DNA from: Haplosporangium gracile | Taxonomy: Eukaryota > Mortierellomycota > Mortierellomycetes > Mortierellales > Mortierellaceae | DNA: 14,355 nucleotides | Assembly: GCA_015499985.1 (NCBI GenBank) | Contig: JAAAUF010000054.1 | Span: 1 to 14,355 of the forward strand | Direction: 5' to 3' | Shown: in pieces, positions 1-9,194 of the stretch | Layout of the letters: every line of letters starts with the position of its first letter | Numbering within the stretch: position 1 is the first letter of the stretch | Program-made: the position numbers and the translations under genes | Notes under the pieces: model-generated | What the model saw: only the letters and a program-made list of their open reading frames with translations | What the model was told of the DNA's origin: nothing | Databases searched by the model: none

Positions 1-303
1 CAAATATACATTCCAAACGGACCTGAATGGTCATTTTTCTCCTTTTATTATTTTTACACCTATTTTTCCACGTTGTAGACCTCTCTTTTCCTCCCTCTCT
101 CTCTTTCCGACAATACGCTCACTTTCACACCAACCCAGGCCAGTCAAAAAAAAAAAAAGAAGGCCTTTTCAGGAACCAGTTCCAATTTTTTAGCCAACGC
201 CTGTTTCTCACCCCTTTCCTTGATTTTAGTTTTTTTACGACCCAGACAGAATCAGAAACGAACGCTACCATACCCATTGACAGATACAACACCGGCACCA
301 GTC
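1..303 (+). promoter_or_regulatory. Upstream region and 5' leader of the FYVE-domain gene
   Basis: This stretch precedes the chosen ATG at 304. It has a CT-rich tract near 80-112 and a run of A at about 148-160, as seen before other genes in this window. A possible intron acceptor (pyrimidine-rich, ending TTTTAG) lies near 222-229, so a 5' UTR intron or an upstream coding exon cannot be excluded. An out-of-frame ATG at 27 opens a long low-complexity frame, which I regard as chance unless transcription starts upstream of it. No clear TATA box was seen. Confidence 0.4.
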
Positions 304-3300
304 ATGTCCTCACAAACTCCACCATCACCAACTACAGTAACCACAGCAACTACAATAACGACAACTACAGCAGAAGCAGGAGCAATAATGCGACCATCAC
401 CTTCTTCTGCAACAGGAACTCTACGATCAAACATACCCTCAAAGCTGATGTCTATCTCGACGAAGACCATCTTCACAACCACAACAGCAACAGCCATACC
501 CAACAACGACGATCAGCACTCCTCCTCTTCCTCCTCCTCCTCGGCCTCAGTATCTTCTCCTTCATCCTCCAACTCTCCTAGTTCACTTTCCCCAGCGACA
601 CCTGCTGTCGAGATGATGCATGACGCACTGGGCGCAATGCCCTTATCGCCAGCAGCAGCAGCCTTGATCACAACACCGCCCTCAGTCAACAATGAAAACG
701 ACGATGTCGTCGTAACCACTTGCACCCAACGGATTAACAACAACAAAGATAAAGCATCACCATCTGATACGGAGACCCTTGAAGCAGGTGTCACTGCGAT
801 CCTCCACAAGAAGGACTCGGGAACATCCATGGGCTCATCCGTCGTGTCTAATTCTATCGACTCTCGTCCACCACCCCAAGCCGCCCTCCGAGCAGCAGAT
901 GACAAGAGCTGTCCTACATCACCTACAGAACCAGCTCCTGTACCAACAACGGGGACTCGGCGATTCTCCCAACCAGATACTTTCTCGATGATGTCGCCAG
1001 CAGGAAGAGTCTTAACACGGCCCCTCTCGACCTCCAAGCTCTCCTCCATCCCCCTCACAGCACCCCATATCCTCCCAAATCAACGCTATGCAGGATTCAA
1101 TCTTGCTGCATTTGGACAGCTCTCGCCGTCTTCCTCGACAACTGCCGCTATGACCATCTCTCGAGCAGACTCGTTGACCTTTTTGAACTCGAACTCTTCT
1201 GCAGGATCAAGTCCAAATCCATATTTTGGCATTTCGGCGGCGGCAATGAAGGCTACTGGCGGCGCTGGTGGTGCCTCGACTCCCAATAGTCTCGTGGAGG
1301 GGATCATGTTACCGTCGTCGTCAGGGGTGACAAGGACGACCATGTGCGGCTCTGATGCAATCTCTTTACTTGACCTAGACGACTCACACAACGACATTGT
1401 GATGATTGACAGTAACGGTAACAGTAGTGGGAGCGCGGTTGTGGGCCCTGCAACCGTTGTCGAGACCATGGCGTCAGCCTCGGCGATTGTTAGCAACAAC
1501 CATGCTTCGGCAAGTCATCACCACACTCTTGGCGGGGCAGCGAGTGGGCTTGTTGCTGGACTTGGGGGTTTGACAACGGCTGTTTCATCCGCCTCGTTGC
1601 TTACTGGAGGTGGAGGACTCGGAGGGAGTGGTGGTGGTAGTGGTTCCGGAGCTACAAGTGTTCTTGGAGGAGGATCTGCGTTTGGCTCAGGATCGTCTTC
1701 AGGATCAAGTATCTCGCAGCCGAGATCATCTCTCCCTTCGTTGACATCGCAGGCAAAGAAGGATGTCATGCAGCGTGCAGCCATGCTCGCGGCTATGCAA
1801 CAGAATGGAGGCGCAAAGGTTCTGGGAGCTCACAGGGTTGGGCGCCGCCAAGATCGTCCTAATCGCAAGATTCGCTTTGGCGATTATCACAAGATCTGTG
1901 AAATCGAGTATGGCTTTGACCAGGGCAAGGTAAACTTTTTGATTTGCTGTTGTGAACTGCGACTATTCTATCCTAAGCATATGTGTATGAAAAGATTAAG
2001 CTCATTTTTCTATTTATTATATATAGCCTTTGGTAGCAAACGGCAGGATACTGGTGCATTCAACTGTTGTCCTCAGGATATGCGGCGACGAAGAACGAGA
2101 AGAGCAGGTATGAGTTATGAGACATATGTTCGTATTGGATATGGATGTCTGTAATGCTCCTATTGCAAATGCTAATGCACAGAACACTTGTTCGTAGTTG
2201 TATCTGTTCTCAGATGTCCTTGTTACTGGAACCAAGATCAGGAAAGGCAAACCCAAGTCGACGAAGAGTGCTTCTGAAGTACTCGCCATCACCGCCCCAG
2301 TTGAGAAGGAGGATAAAAAAACGAAAGACGCACCCGTCGCGGACGATCAACAACAAGGATTAGTGGCAACAGTGGAGGAGTCCAAAGTGGAAATAATGGC
2401 GTCAACACCTGAGACCAAGACGGAGAAGAGCACGGTCGAGGTCTCTGTCAAGGAGACGTTTCTGAACAACCCGTATGCTGGACACTTGGAAAACCAACAG
2501 ATCTCACGACTGACTCAAGTTCAAGCCGACGTTGTCGAAGGAGATGGTAATAGCAGTACCTAAGGGGAACAGCCTTAGCGGTTAGCATATGCGCGATACT
2601 CAAAAGCTAAACTTAATATGACTTTCGTCTTGTGTGTGTATGTGAATAGAGCGGCCAATGTTGAAGATTTCGATGCCCCAGTCGACATCACTTCTCATCT
2701 TTGAATCAACGACTGCTCGAGACAGCTTCATGTCGCTCCTCACCGAGACTATATACGCCCACAAGCACTATCTCCTTTCCCAGTCCAAGTACCTGGCCGA
2801 TCTCAAAAAGTTCAAGCGTCACTCGGCCTTCCCTTTTGACACATCGTTTCTCAAGACCTGGGGCATCCCTGGAGGTCTCAATCTGGGATCTCTCAAACCT
2901 GCAGGCGGAGGTGGTCATGGGGCCATCGGACCTAACACCTTCATCAGCTCGCCTGTTACTTCCCCCGGAGGAGGTGCTTTTGACCCTTACCAGCATCAAC
3001 AACATCTGAACCGTCCACAGTCCATGGCTGGCAGTCTATTTGGTTTTGCTCTCAATAGTGGGCCCTTCCAGCCGTTCTCGGACCACAGCAAGGAAAGTTC
3101 CTATGCGACATTGCGAGGCGCTAATGCGGCCCAAGCGCTACAGTACCACCATCAACAACAACAAATGTTGCAGCAGCAGTTGCAGAACCGACTTTCAATG
3201 TCTTCGGTTGCTTCTGGGCGGACTGGTGGTATGGACAGGATTTCGTCTGGATCGACGTTTGATGCGCTGTGGTTCATGAAGGGCGGTGAGACGGTCAAGA

Positions 3301-4700
3301 ACAGCCGCAGGAGTGTTGTTCATGCTGCTGCTGAGGATGAGAGGGACGGACCTGCTGAGGAGGACCTGCCAGCGAACATTGTAGCAGGCGAACCTACCAC
3401 GACCGCAACTCAGCCATCATCATCCCCGTCTTCCACTAGATCACCGTCCTTGACAATCAACACTGGCCTGGCGGCTGCGGCAGCAAGTTCATCGGCATCA
3501 TTTCGTCCTCCACTCTCGACCTCATCAAGCTTCAACTCGACCGCGACCCTGCGCAACGGAGCTGGTTGGGTTCGAGACGAGGATGCGACCTACTGTATGG
3601 TCTGCACAACAACAAAGTTTGGGGTCCTGATCCGAAAACACCACTGTCGTTTGTGCGGTCGTGTGATCTGCTGGAAGTGTTGTCAGATGAAGGATGCTGT
3701 TCTTCTAAACAGTGGACAAGGACTGTCCCCCACCGAAGCCGCCGCAATGTCGCAGGATTTCCGAAAGCCGATCCGTGTCTGTCTCGACTGTATTGAACAC
3801 AACGCCGCTTCCCAAGAGGGAAACAACCAGTCATCGCAACCGACGTCGCCCCAGCAGCAGTCGAGCTCGCTCCCGTTCCAGGGTGTGCTGGGCAAGTTGA
3901 TGAGTTCTACGATGTCTAATAGTCCTCATATTGTAGCCTCCGCGACTAATGCAACTGGAAGTAGTAGCTTTGCCATACCCCAGACAGCCACTGCTCAGGT
4001 ACCCTTCCAGCAGCGTGGCCAAGGGTCGACACCGTCGTCGTTCTATCCCCGGATAATGAACTACGGTCGGAACGGTAACCCATATCCGCACCACCATCGC
4101 GCATCTCTGTACCGGATTGATGTCGAACGTGTCGGTGAGGAAGACGAGGAGGAAGAGGAGGAAGAAGAGGAGGAACAGGAGGTTGCGAAGCTATTGCAGA
4201 AGGTCGATGAAGCCTTGGAGTCTCTCGTCCCACTACCGCCCCAGCCAGAGCCTACTTTACAAGAGGAGCCAACAACCGCCGAATTGGACACAACCCATCT
4301 GGCAATCAGAGAAAACAACAACACGATCCAGTCACGTCACGGATCTGTCCGCCTTAAGGACTTGGACCCAGCAGATATCAACGAGGAAGAGGTCCAGAAC
4401 CAGATTATGAATCTCGAGTCTGAAGTGGAGAGTCTCCTTATCCAGAGCGCGGCCGTACCCTTGATGTTTGCCAGGGCTGGAGGTAGCAGTGGTGGTAGTC
4501 GACACCAACGCGAGGGGGGTACTGGCGCAGGGAAGACGCGTGTTATCCGTGGGATCCCCAAGGAGATGATGTTGCAGTATGGTGGTCACGATAATGAGGA
4601 TGATAAGGACGGGGAGGAGGAGGAGGAGGACGATGGGGAAGTTAGCATGGAGGAGCTGTTGGCCCAGCAGGACGAGCGACTGAATCGGACCATCTCGTAA
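304..4700 (+). CDS. PH-like and FYVE zinc-finger protein, large and mostly disordered (4 exons)
   Basis: Proposed exons are 304-1929, 2027-2107, 2198-2546 and 2650-4700; the GT-AG introns keep frame and give about 1368 residues. Residues 1-525 are low complexity (Thr, Ser and Gly tracts). A PH-like domain follows: a strand-rich part near 543-587 with the typical LYLFSDVLV strand, a charged insert at about 588-650, then a C-terminal part near 690-725 ending in a helix. Residues 992-1068 form a complete FYVE finger: WVRD at 992-995, the basic signature IRKHHCR at 1013-1019, RVC at 1061-1063, and eight Cys ligands (1001, 1004, 1018, 1021, 1026, 1029, 1063, 1066). FYVE domains of this type bind PI3P on endosomal membranes. 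Acidic, possibly coiled-coil segments follow the finger. ATG 304 was chosen because the frame upstream has only a TTG at 220. No RhoGEF domain is visible, so the PH-FYVE core only loosely resembles FGD or phafin proteins. The exact role is unknown. Confidence 0.85.
519..549 (+). repeat. TCC/CTC trinucleotide tract encoding polyserine
   Basis: An imperfect run of TCC, CTC and TCG triplets in exon 1 of the FYVE-domain gene encodes a serine homopolymer within a long Ser/Thr-rich segment. It keeps the frame. Such tracts are prone to slippage and length variation between strains. Confidence 0.7.
1602..1705 (+). repeat. GGN-rich tract encoding a Gly/Ser linker
   Basis: This is a run of GGA, GGT and GGC codons mixed with Ser codons. 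It encodes a glycine/serine-rich, surely unstructured segment about 80-115 residues before the start of the PH-like domain. Confidence 0.65.
4136..4182 (+). repeat. GAG/GAA tract encoding an acidic run
   Basis: Near-uniform GAG, GAA and GAC codons encode a Glu/Asp run downstream of the FYVE finger. It leads straight into a predicted amphipathic helical segment (AKLLQKVDEALESL), so it may begin a short coiled coil. A second acidic run lies near 4606-4636. Confidence 0.65.
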
Positions 4701-4982
4701 AGTTATACTTTTTTACAATATCAATTTGTTCACAGATACCCTCTCAAAAGCACAATATACATACTCTCATGAATGTCAACAAAGGCCAAAGGCTTTCTTG
4801 AATGTCGATTTTTTTTTATTCGCTTCATTTTAATTTATGCTTTTCATGGTAAAAGCTTTCAATAGATAAGTTTGTGGGGAATGCGGGGTATGCGGTAAAG
4901 GTGGTATAAGGGAAGAGGAAGAAGAGAAGGTAATAAGGGTGTTTTTTTGATAAACAGAAAGGTGGCGGACTGGTTTCCTGAT
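4701..4982. other. Convergent intergenic region (3' ends of FYVE gene and ARL8)
   Basis: This 282-nt AT-rich gap separates two stop codons that face each other. On the - strand an AATAAA hexamer lies at 4820-4815, 163 nt past the ARL8 stop, and could be its polyadenylation signal. No canonical hexamer was seen for the + strand gene, which is common in fungi. The two 3' UTRs probably overlap or nearly touch. Confidence 0.5.
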
Positions 4983-6670
4983 TTACTTGCCCTTGCCCTT
5001 CTTGATCAACCATTGGAGCGTAATATCGATATTGACCTGGTTCTTGGCTGAGATCGAATAGCATGACACCTCACGACTCGCAATCTGCTTCAAGTTCCTG
5101 TATATATTGAATTTCCCGTAACATTACAAAACGAAGAAGGGAAAAGTTGTTAGCAAATGAAGACCACTTGGCTGTCTGGCAGTTGTCATACCCTCAATAG
5201 TTAAAATAATAAAATAAAAAAAACGTACATGACTTCGATGATCTGGTCGACGGTGAGTGCTCCCGGCAAATCATTTTTGTTGCCCAGGACGAGGACAGGG
5301 ATGCTCGCTAGTTGAGGTTTATCCAGCAAGTTTCGAAGTTCTGTCCTGGCCGCGTCCAACTTGTCATGGTCTGCCGCGTCAATCACAAACCTACACGTTT
5401 CACCAAAAAAGCAACAGGGGCTTAGAAGATGAATGGCAGAGAAAAGATCCAATTATGTTGACATAGCATAACAGTACCGGACAAACATACACTATAGCAT
5501 TGACACCACGACAATATCGTTCCCACATGCTTCTGAACCGAGGCTGGCCTCCAATATCCCACAACTTCATGGTGACGTTGCCCTTGGTCACCTTGCGCAT
5601 GTTGAATCCCACTGTTGGAATCATGTCCTCCGAGTATTGTCCCGACTAAAGAAAAGGTATGAAGGAACGATAAACAAAACAAATTTACACAAAAGGTCAG
5701 ATGCTGACAGATAGCAAAAACGTGGCATGTTCTTCGACTCTCTAGCCCCTCGGCCAACTTGACCAAGGCAAGAAATGAATTCAAATCCTGTGTGAAAACA
5801 TGTCCTTGGCTTTTTTTTGTCGCCCTGCTCCGACTTGCTCTGCCTTGTCCTGTGGTCAAGCATCGAGTAATAAAGGCGAGTATTTCTGGCATGAAAAAAA
5901 GGGGAAGAGTGTCTGAACAACAACAAACAAAATATCGTCATGATCACGAGTCCGTCCAGTCCATGGTTGACTCGTTATTTTTCCAACCACCCACATCCCA
6001 TCAGCCAGGGTAGAAGTTGTTGTATGTGAAGTGTCGTTCTTGGCGAGTGAAAAAAATGCGTGCAAGCCATAAGAAAATATATACTGCTTTGTCTTCTGCG
6101 TTGCTCCATGCCTCCATGTCTCCATGTTTCCGTGGGCTCTTTCTTTAATGTCGATGAATATCAAGATAAGAGCAAAAAAAAAAAAAAATGTCGTCGTAGT
6201 ATTGTTATGCTGACCAATCCATCGCCCTTTCTTGCTCATGCTTTCGTCGAAGAGGCGAACGGAGGGGGAAAAAAAAGTAGAGTATATCCTGTTCTTCCCA
6301 GCAGCGGAAGGGTGTGTGTCGCGCATTCCATAGCTATATGCTGCTGTTGCCGTCGATGAGCCACTCCGAGTAGTTGTCGACCTTGTTCATTCTCATTCGA
6401 AGAATGGATGTGTTCCAGAAGGAAAAAAAAAAGACTTACAGCAATGACATTCACAAGAGTAGTCTTTCCACTGTTCTGGAGTCCAACAAGCGTCAACTCC
6501 ATCTCGGTCTAATGAGAAAGGGTAGAAAAGGTCATGAGCTATAAGCTTCTTTTTTTTTTTTGGTTGAAATGGGTAGTGCATTCATTTTTGTTGGTGATAG
6601 CAGTATGAGTTATTACCTTGAAGAAGAGGCTCCGGAGCCAGTCAAGTACCGCCTGGATGATAGACGACAT
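4983..6670 (-). CDS. ARL8: ARL8 family Arf-like small GTPase (5 exons, 184 aa)
   Basis: Exons on the - strand are 6670-6617, 6508-6440, 5645-5491, 5390-5229 and 5097-4983, all with GT-AG introns and consistent phase. The 184 residues compare with 186 in human ARL8B, with no gaps in the core. G1 is GLQNSGKTT at 27-35, switch I holds [18 protein letters not shown]3 is WDIGGQ at 70-75, followed by the ARL8-typical [19 protein letters not shown]4 is NKND at 130-133 and G5 is SAK at 163-165. Known ARL8 proteins act on lysosomes and late endosomes, linking them to kinesin and tethering factors; the fungal role on vacuoles or endosomes is inferred. The N-terminal amphipathic helix ([11 protein letters not shown]) is present with no Gly2, so it should not be myristoylated. 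The start context AAACCATG is good, after a CAA-rich leader without upstream ATG. Intron 2 is unusually long. Confidence 0.96.
5646..6439 (-). other. Long intron 2 of ARL8 (794 nt)
   Basis: The intron is bounded by a GTAAGT donor at the 6439 end and a TTTAG acceptor ending at 5646. The flanking protein sequence is continuous with other ARL8 proteins (VNVIA then SGQ), so no exon is missing. The other introns of this gene are 100-131 nt. Inside are poly-A and poly-T runs and a short CTCCATGY repeat, but no coding frame that looks real and no C/D box pair that I could see. Confidence 0.85.
6104..6130. repeat. Short 8-nt tandem repeat in ARL8 intron 2
   Basis: About three copies of CTCCATGY with a decaying fourth copy lie within the long intron. 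This looks like simple-sequence variation with no sign of function. Confidence 0.5.
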
Positions 6671-6983
6671 GGTTTGTTGTTGTTATTGCTTTATCTGTGT
6701 TGTCGTTGCTGTGTTGCTGTTTTTATCGTTAGTTGAAAAAGTGTAAAAAAAGTGAAAGAAGGGACGAAAGGGTAAAAAAAAAAAAGTAGAGCAAATAAGG
6801 AAGAGAAGGAAGGCGAGGAAAGAGAGTCAAGAGGGAGAGGAGTGGGGATGGAGAGCATGACGCGAGATTTGTGTCTTTTTATTTCTCACAGACAGATGTT
6901 CTAATACCCTTATCCATACACGCCCCTTGTCCATGGTATGATCCCGTTCACGCGTTTTTAAGCTCACGAACAAGTCGTCCTTG
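6671..6983 (-). promoter_or_regulatory. ARL8 promoter and 5' leader region
   Basis: On the - strand this 313-nt stretch runs from the stop of the small membrane ORF to the ARL8 start codon. It has a CT-rich block (complement of about 6780-6845) and a CAA-rich leader directly before the ATG. No ATG is seen in the last 100 nt before the start. An AATAAAAAG sequence at 6883-6875 could serve as a TATA-like element for ARL8 or as a polyadenylation signal for the upstream ORF. Confidence 0.45.
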
Positions 6984-7184
6984 CTATCCTGCCCATGTAA
7001 ATAGCAAAGAGGGTTTACACGCACCGACGATGACATACAACAATAAGGGTACCAAGAGGTAACCGACAGTAACACGGTCGATCCTGCCCATGTGAACTAA
7101 GAGAAGAATGACGACAAAAGTTCCTCCAAGCGTAAGCCAGACCAGACTAGGGTCTAGTGTTAACTGATTCCCACTGAATTCCAC
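6984..7184 (-). CDS. Candidate small two-helix membrane protein (66 aa), unknown
   Basis: I do not recognise this protein. The 66-residue frame has a short polar N-terminus (MEFSGNQLTLDPS), a hydrophobic helix near residues 14-33 (LVWLTLGGTFVVILLLV), a short charged loop (HMGRIDR), and a second hydrophobic helix near 38-55 (VTVGYLLVPLLLYVIVG). The helix-loop-helix hairpin with a basic loop is what a real small membrane protein would show, and few chance frames look like this. It lies on the ARL8 strand, 313 nt upstream. An AATAAA about 100 nt past the stop and a pyrimidine-rich stretch upstream (complement of 7430-7690) fit a transcription unit. Against it, codon use is less C-biased than in the neighbours. 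The end may be mis-set: GT donors lie near 7024-7017, and the last 12 residues could be intron read-through. It may also be the last exon of a larger gene. Confidence 0.4.
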   Translation of the reverse strand: MEFSGNQLTLDPSLVWLTLGGTFVVILLLVHMGRIDRVTVGYLLVPLLLYVIVGACKPSLLFTWAG

Positions 7185-8640
7185 GCGTCAAGTCTGTCCT
7201 TCTGTGCTGTGCGGTGGTAGTGGATTTCGATAGACTGGTCCTTATTTTTGGTGGCGCGGTCCAGAGGGGACTAGATCTTCGTTTATGCTCCGACCGACCA
7301 GGAGACGCGCTTTTGCAAGCCTTCACTCATCACCAGTCGGGACTAAAATAAAACAAACAAGGGCTAAACCCCCAAGAAACTTGAATGAACATGGGCATCA
7401 GAAAGTAATGGATAACAAAAGAAAAAGGTTTTTTTTGGACTAAACGGGAATATGTTGAATGCAAATACGAATGGGAAAAGGAGACGGAACCGGAAACGAT
7501 AATAAAAAAAAGACAAATATAGCAAAAGAAAGGACGAAGGAACAAGAACTGGGGATGGAAGGAAAGAAAAACGGAAAAAAGGAATTGGGCGAATGGAACA
7601 CAAGATAAGAGGATAAAAGGCAGCAAAGGAAAGGAAGAAGCAAAAAGCCGAGAAGCGTCACTGTGGATATGACAGATAAAGGAGAGCAACATTGCTATGT
7701 GTTATAATTCTGTCTGCAGGAGACAAACGGGCGAATGGGAAGGCAATTATTGTGCACACACCATGGCAATTGCCCAAAACAATGCAATATCTCCACCATC
7801 AGACACCTCTCTTAACCACAAAGAAAATGTATGAGTCAAAGAAAGAAAAAAAGGAGAATGACGAGAAGGAAAGACAGAAAAACTTGAGGCAGGAAGGGAA
7901 TAAGAAAAATAAAAGAAGAGTATGCGCAGGTAGCGCTGCCATTGAAGCAAAACAGGAATGCAGAGCTGGTCAGGTTTGCGTGTCATAACCAAAGCCTTTC
8001 TTTGGCGATGCTCTATCTTTCTCAACACCGCACATCACCGAAGGTAATACAAACACTTTTTTTTTTTGCTGAGATTTTGTAAGGAAATTACTCATGAACC
8101 ACGGGTCCACCACCAAGCACATGTATTCATTTTCAAGGCTCTTATCGGCAACAGCATAACGTGCATAGTATTTCCTAGCTGGTTTTGCGCTGTTCCTTTG
8201 TGATTGTTCATACTACTCACTCCTAATTGTATTGATACTGCAGGCAGAATGTATATTTTTTTTCGAATTTTGCTGGGGAAAGGGGGATAAAAGGTAAGGA
8301 AGGAAGAGAAAGTGCAAGAGCGAAAGTAAAGAGGGAAGGAAGAAGAGGCGTGGGGAGATGCCAAATTTGTCCGAATGACCCCTATTGCCCCGCCTTCTTC
8401 GATGATCACAAGGACCAAGGACATAAAAATATGAAGACGACAAGAACAGAGAGAATGGCTTTTCTCCAATTTATCGTTCATTCAATCATTCATTCAACAA
8501 ATAGCAAGTGCCGCATATCATGAGAAAGAAAATGAGGAAAAAAAGGAGTATTTCACGGGGCGAGAACAATGACTGAATGGATATATAGAGAAAGAGAGAG
8601 AGAGAAGGTACAATGAGCGGACACCATACAGAAAGGAACC
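7185..8640. other. Gene-poor region with strong purine/pyrimidine strand asymmetry
   Basis: No convincing coding frame was found on either strand across about 1.45 kb. The + strand is rich in A and G (notably 7400-7690, 7830-7920, 8280-8350 and 8520-8615), so the - strand is pyrimidine-rich. In this window pyrimidine-rich runs mark leaders upstream of genes on the same strand, so part of this may be the promoter or leader of the small - strand ORF or of an unrecognised non-coding transcript. The frames here are made of Phe, Ser, Leu and Pro codons from CT-rich DNA and show no domain. Confidence 0.5.
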
Positions 8641-8643
8641 GAT

Positions 8644-8812
8644 GATAATTGTACTGTGCTTGAGTGACCTGACTGGGTCGATGCACGCTGCATTTAGTTG
8701 CGAAGGAAGGAAGAAAAGGCTGCAAGTGGGTGGGATGTTGATCATCAAGTTTCCCGGCCTGTTTGAACTATTGGGCACTTTATCATCCTGTTACCACCTG
8801 GGCACAGTTATC
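8644..8812 (+). promoter_or_regulatory. Cluster of three GATA-type motifs upstream of URC1
   Basis: GATAA occurs at 8644-8648 and its complement TTATC at 8780-8784 and 8808-8812, all within about 250 nt upstream of the TATA box. GATA factors (AreA and Gln3 type) control nitrogen-catabolite genes in fungi, and uracil breakdown releases nitrogen, so the sites make sense. The motif is short, and about half a hit is expected by chance in a stretch of this size, so the support is modest. Confidence 0.3.
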
Positions 8813-8894
8813 CCATTGCTCCATTGTTGAACTCACTCACACATCATCACCCAATTCACCCATTCCCTTCCACTCGGCACCTCTTCTCCCAAGG

Positions 8895-8902
8895 TATAAA
8901 AA
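8895..8902 (+). promoter_or_regulatory. TATA box of URC1
   Basis: TATAAAAA stands in a GGTATAAAAACC context about 300 nt before the start codon. A pyrimidine-rich leader begins roughly 30 nt downstream, where transcription would be expected to start. No ATG occurs between that point and the chosen start at 9195. Confidence 0.55.
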
Positions 8903-8937
8903 CCTCACTTCCGGTCAACTTTTCACTTTTTTCCTCT

Positions 8938-8962
8938 CTTCTTCTTCTTCTTCTTCTCTTCT
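8938..8962 (+). repeat. CTT microsatellite in the URC1 5' leader
   Basis: CTT triplets repeat with a few interruptions just downstream of the TATA box, within a longer CT-rich block. Such tracts are common around fungal transcription start sites. Confidence 0.55.
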
Positions 8963-9194
8963 TTTTCCTTTTTCCTCTTTTCCCTTTTCCATTTTGCCAT
9001 TTTGCGAGTCGCCCACTTCCCATCACACTCTCATACATTCATTCACTCACACAAAAAAAAAAAAAACACTTTCCCACACATACCCACCTACCAATACCCG
9101 TCTCAAGCCTTTTGCCGGTCAAGAAACTACTCAAGTCCCATCTCGAAACAAGCCAACTACCGCCTCTCAAGTCCGTCCCATCTTTTCAAGCGAA

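Noticed and set aside
27..581. 184-residue + strand frame starting near the window edge
   Set aside because: It overlaps exon 1 of the FYVE gene in another frame, is made of low-complexity Phe/Leu and Asn/Ser/Thr runs from CT- and CA-rich DNA, and shows no domain.
513..1058. 181-residue - strand frame, with similar ones at 1086-1499 and 1518-1784
   Set aside because: These are antisense shadows of the low-complexity exon 1 and have compositions set by its Ser, Gly and Thr codons.
304..1929. RhoGEF (DH) domain expected from PH-FYVE order
   Set aside because: Exon 1 is Ser/Thr/Gly low-complexity sequence without the helical conserved blocks of a DH domain.
5856..6326. 156-residue - strand frame inside ARL8 intron 2
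   Set aside because: It lies wholly within a well-supported intron, contains homopolymer-coded residue runs, and no domain is visible.
6989..7024. A tiny intron (30-36 nt) in the small membrane ORF joining it to the frame below
   Set aside because: It would be far shorter than any other intron in the window (minimum 90 nt), and the joined frame has no recognisable content.
7330..7692. 120-residue - strand frame with Phe/Ser/Leu/Pro composition
   Set aside because: It arises from a pyrimidine-rich strand. The hydrophobic look comes from T-rich codons, and overlapping frames look the same.
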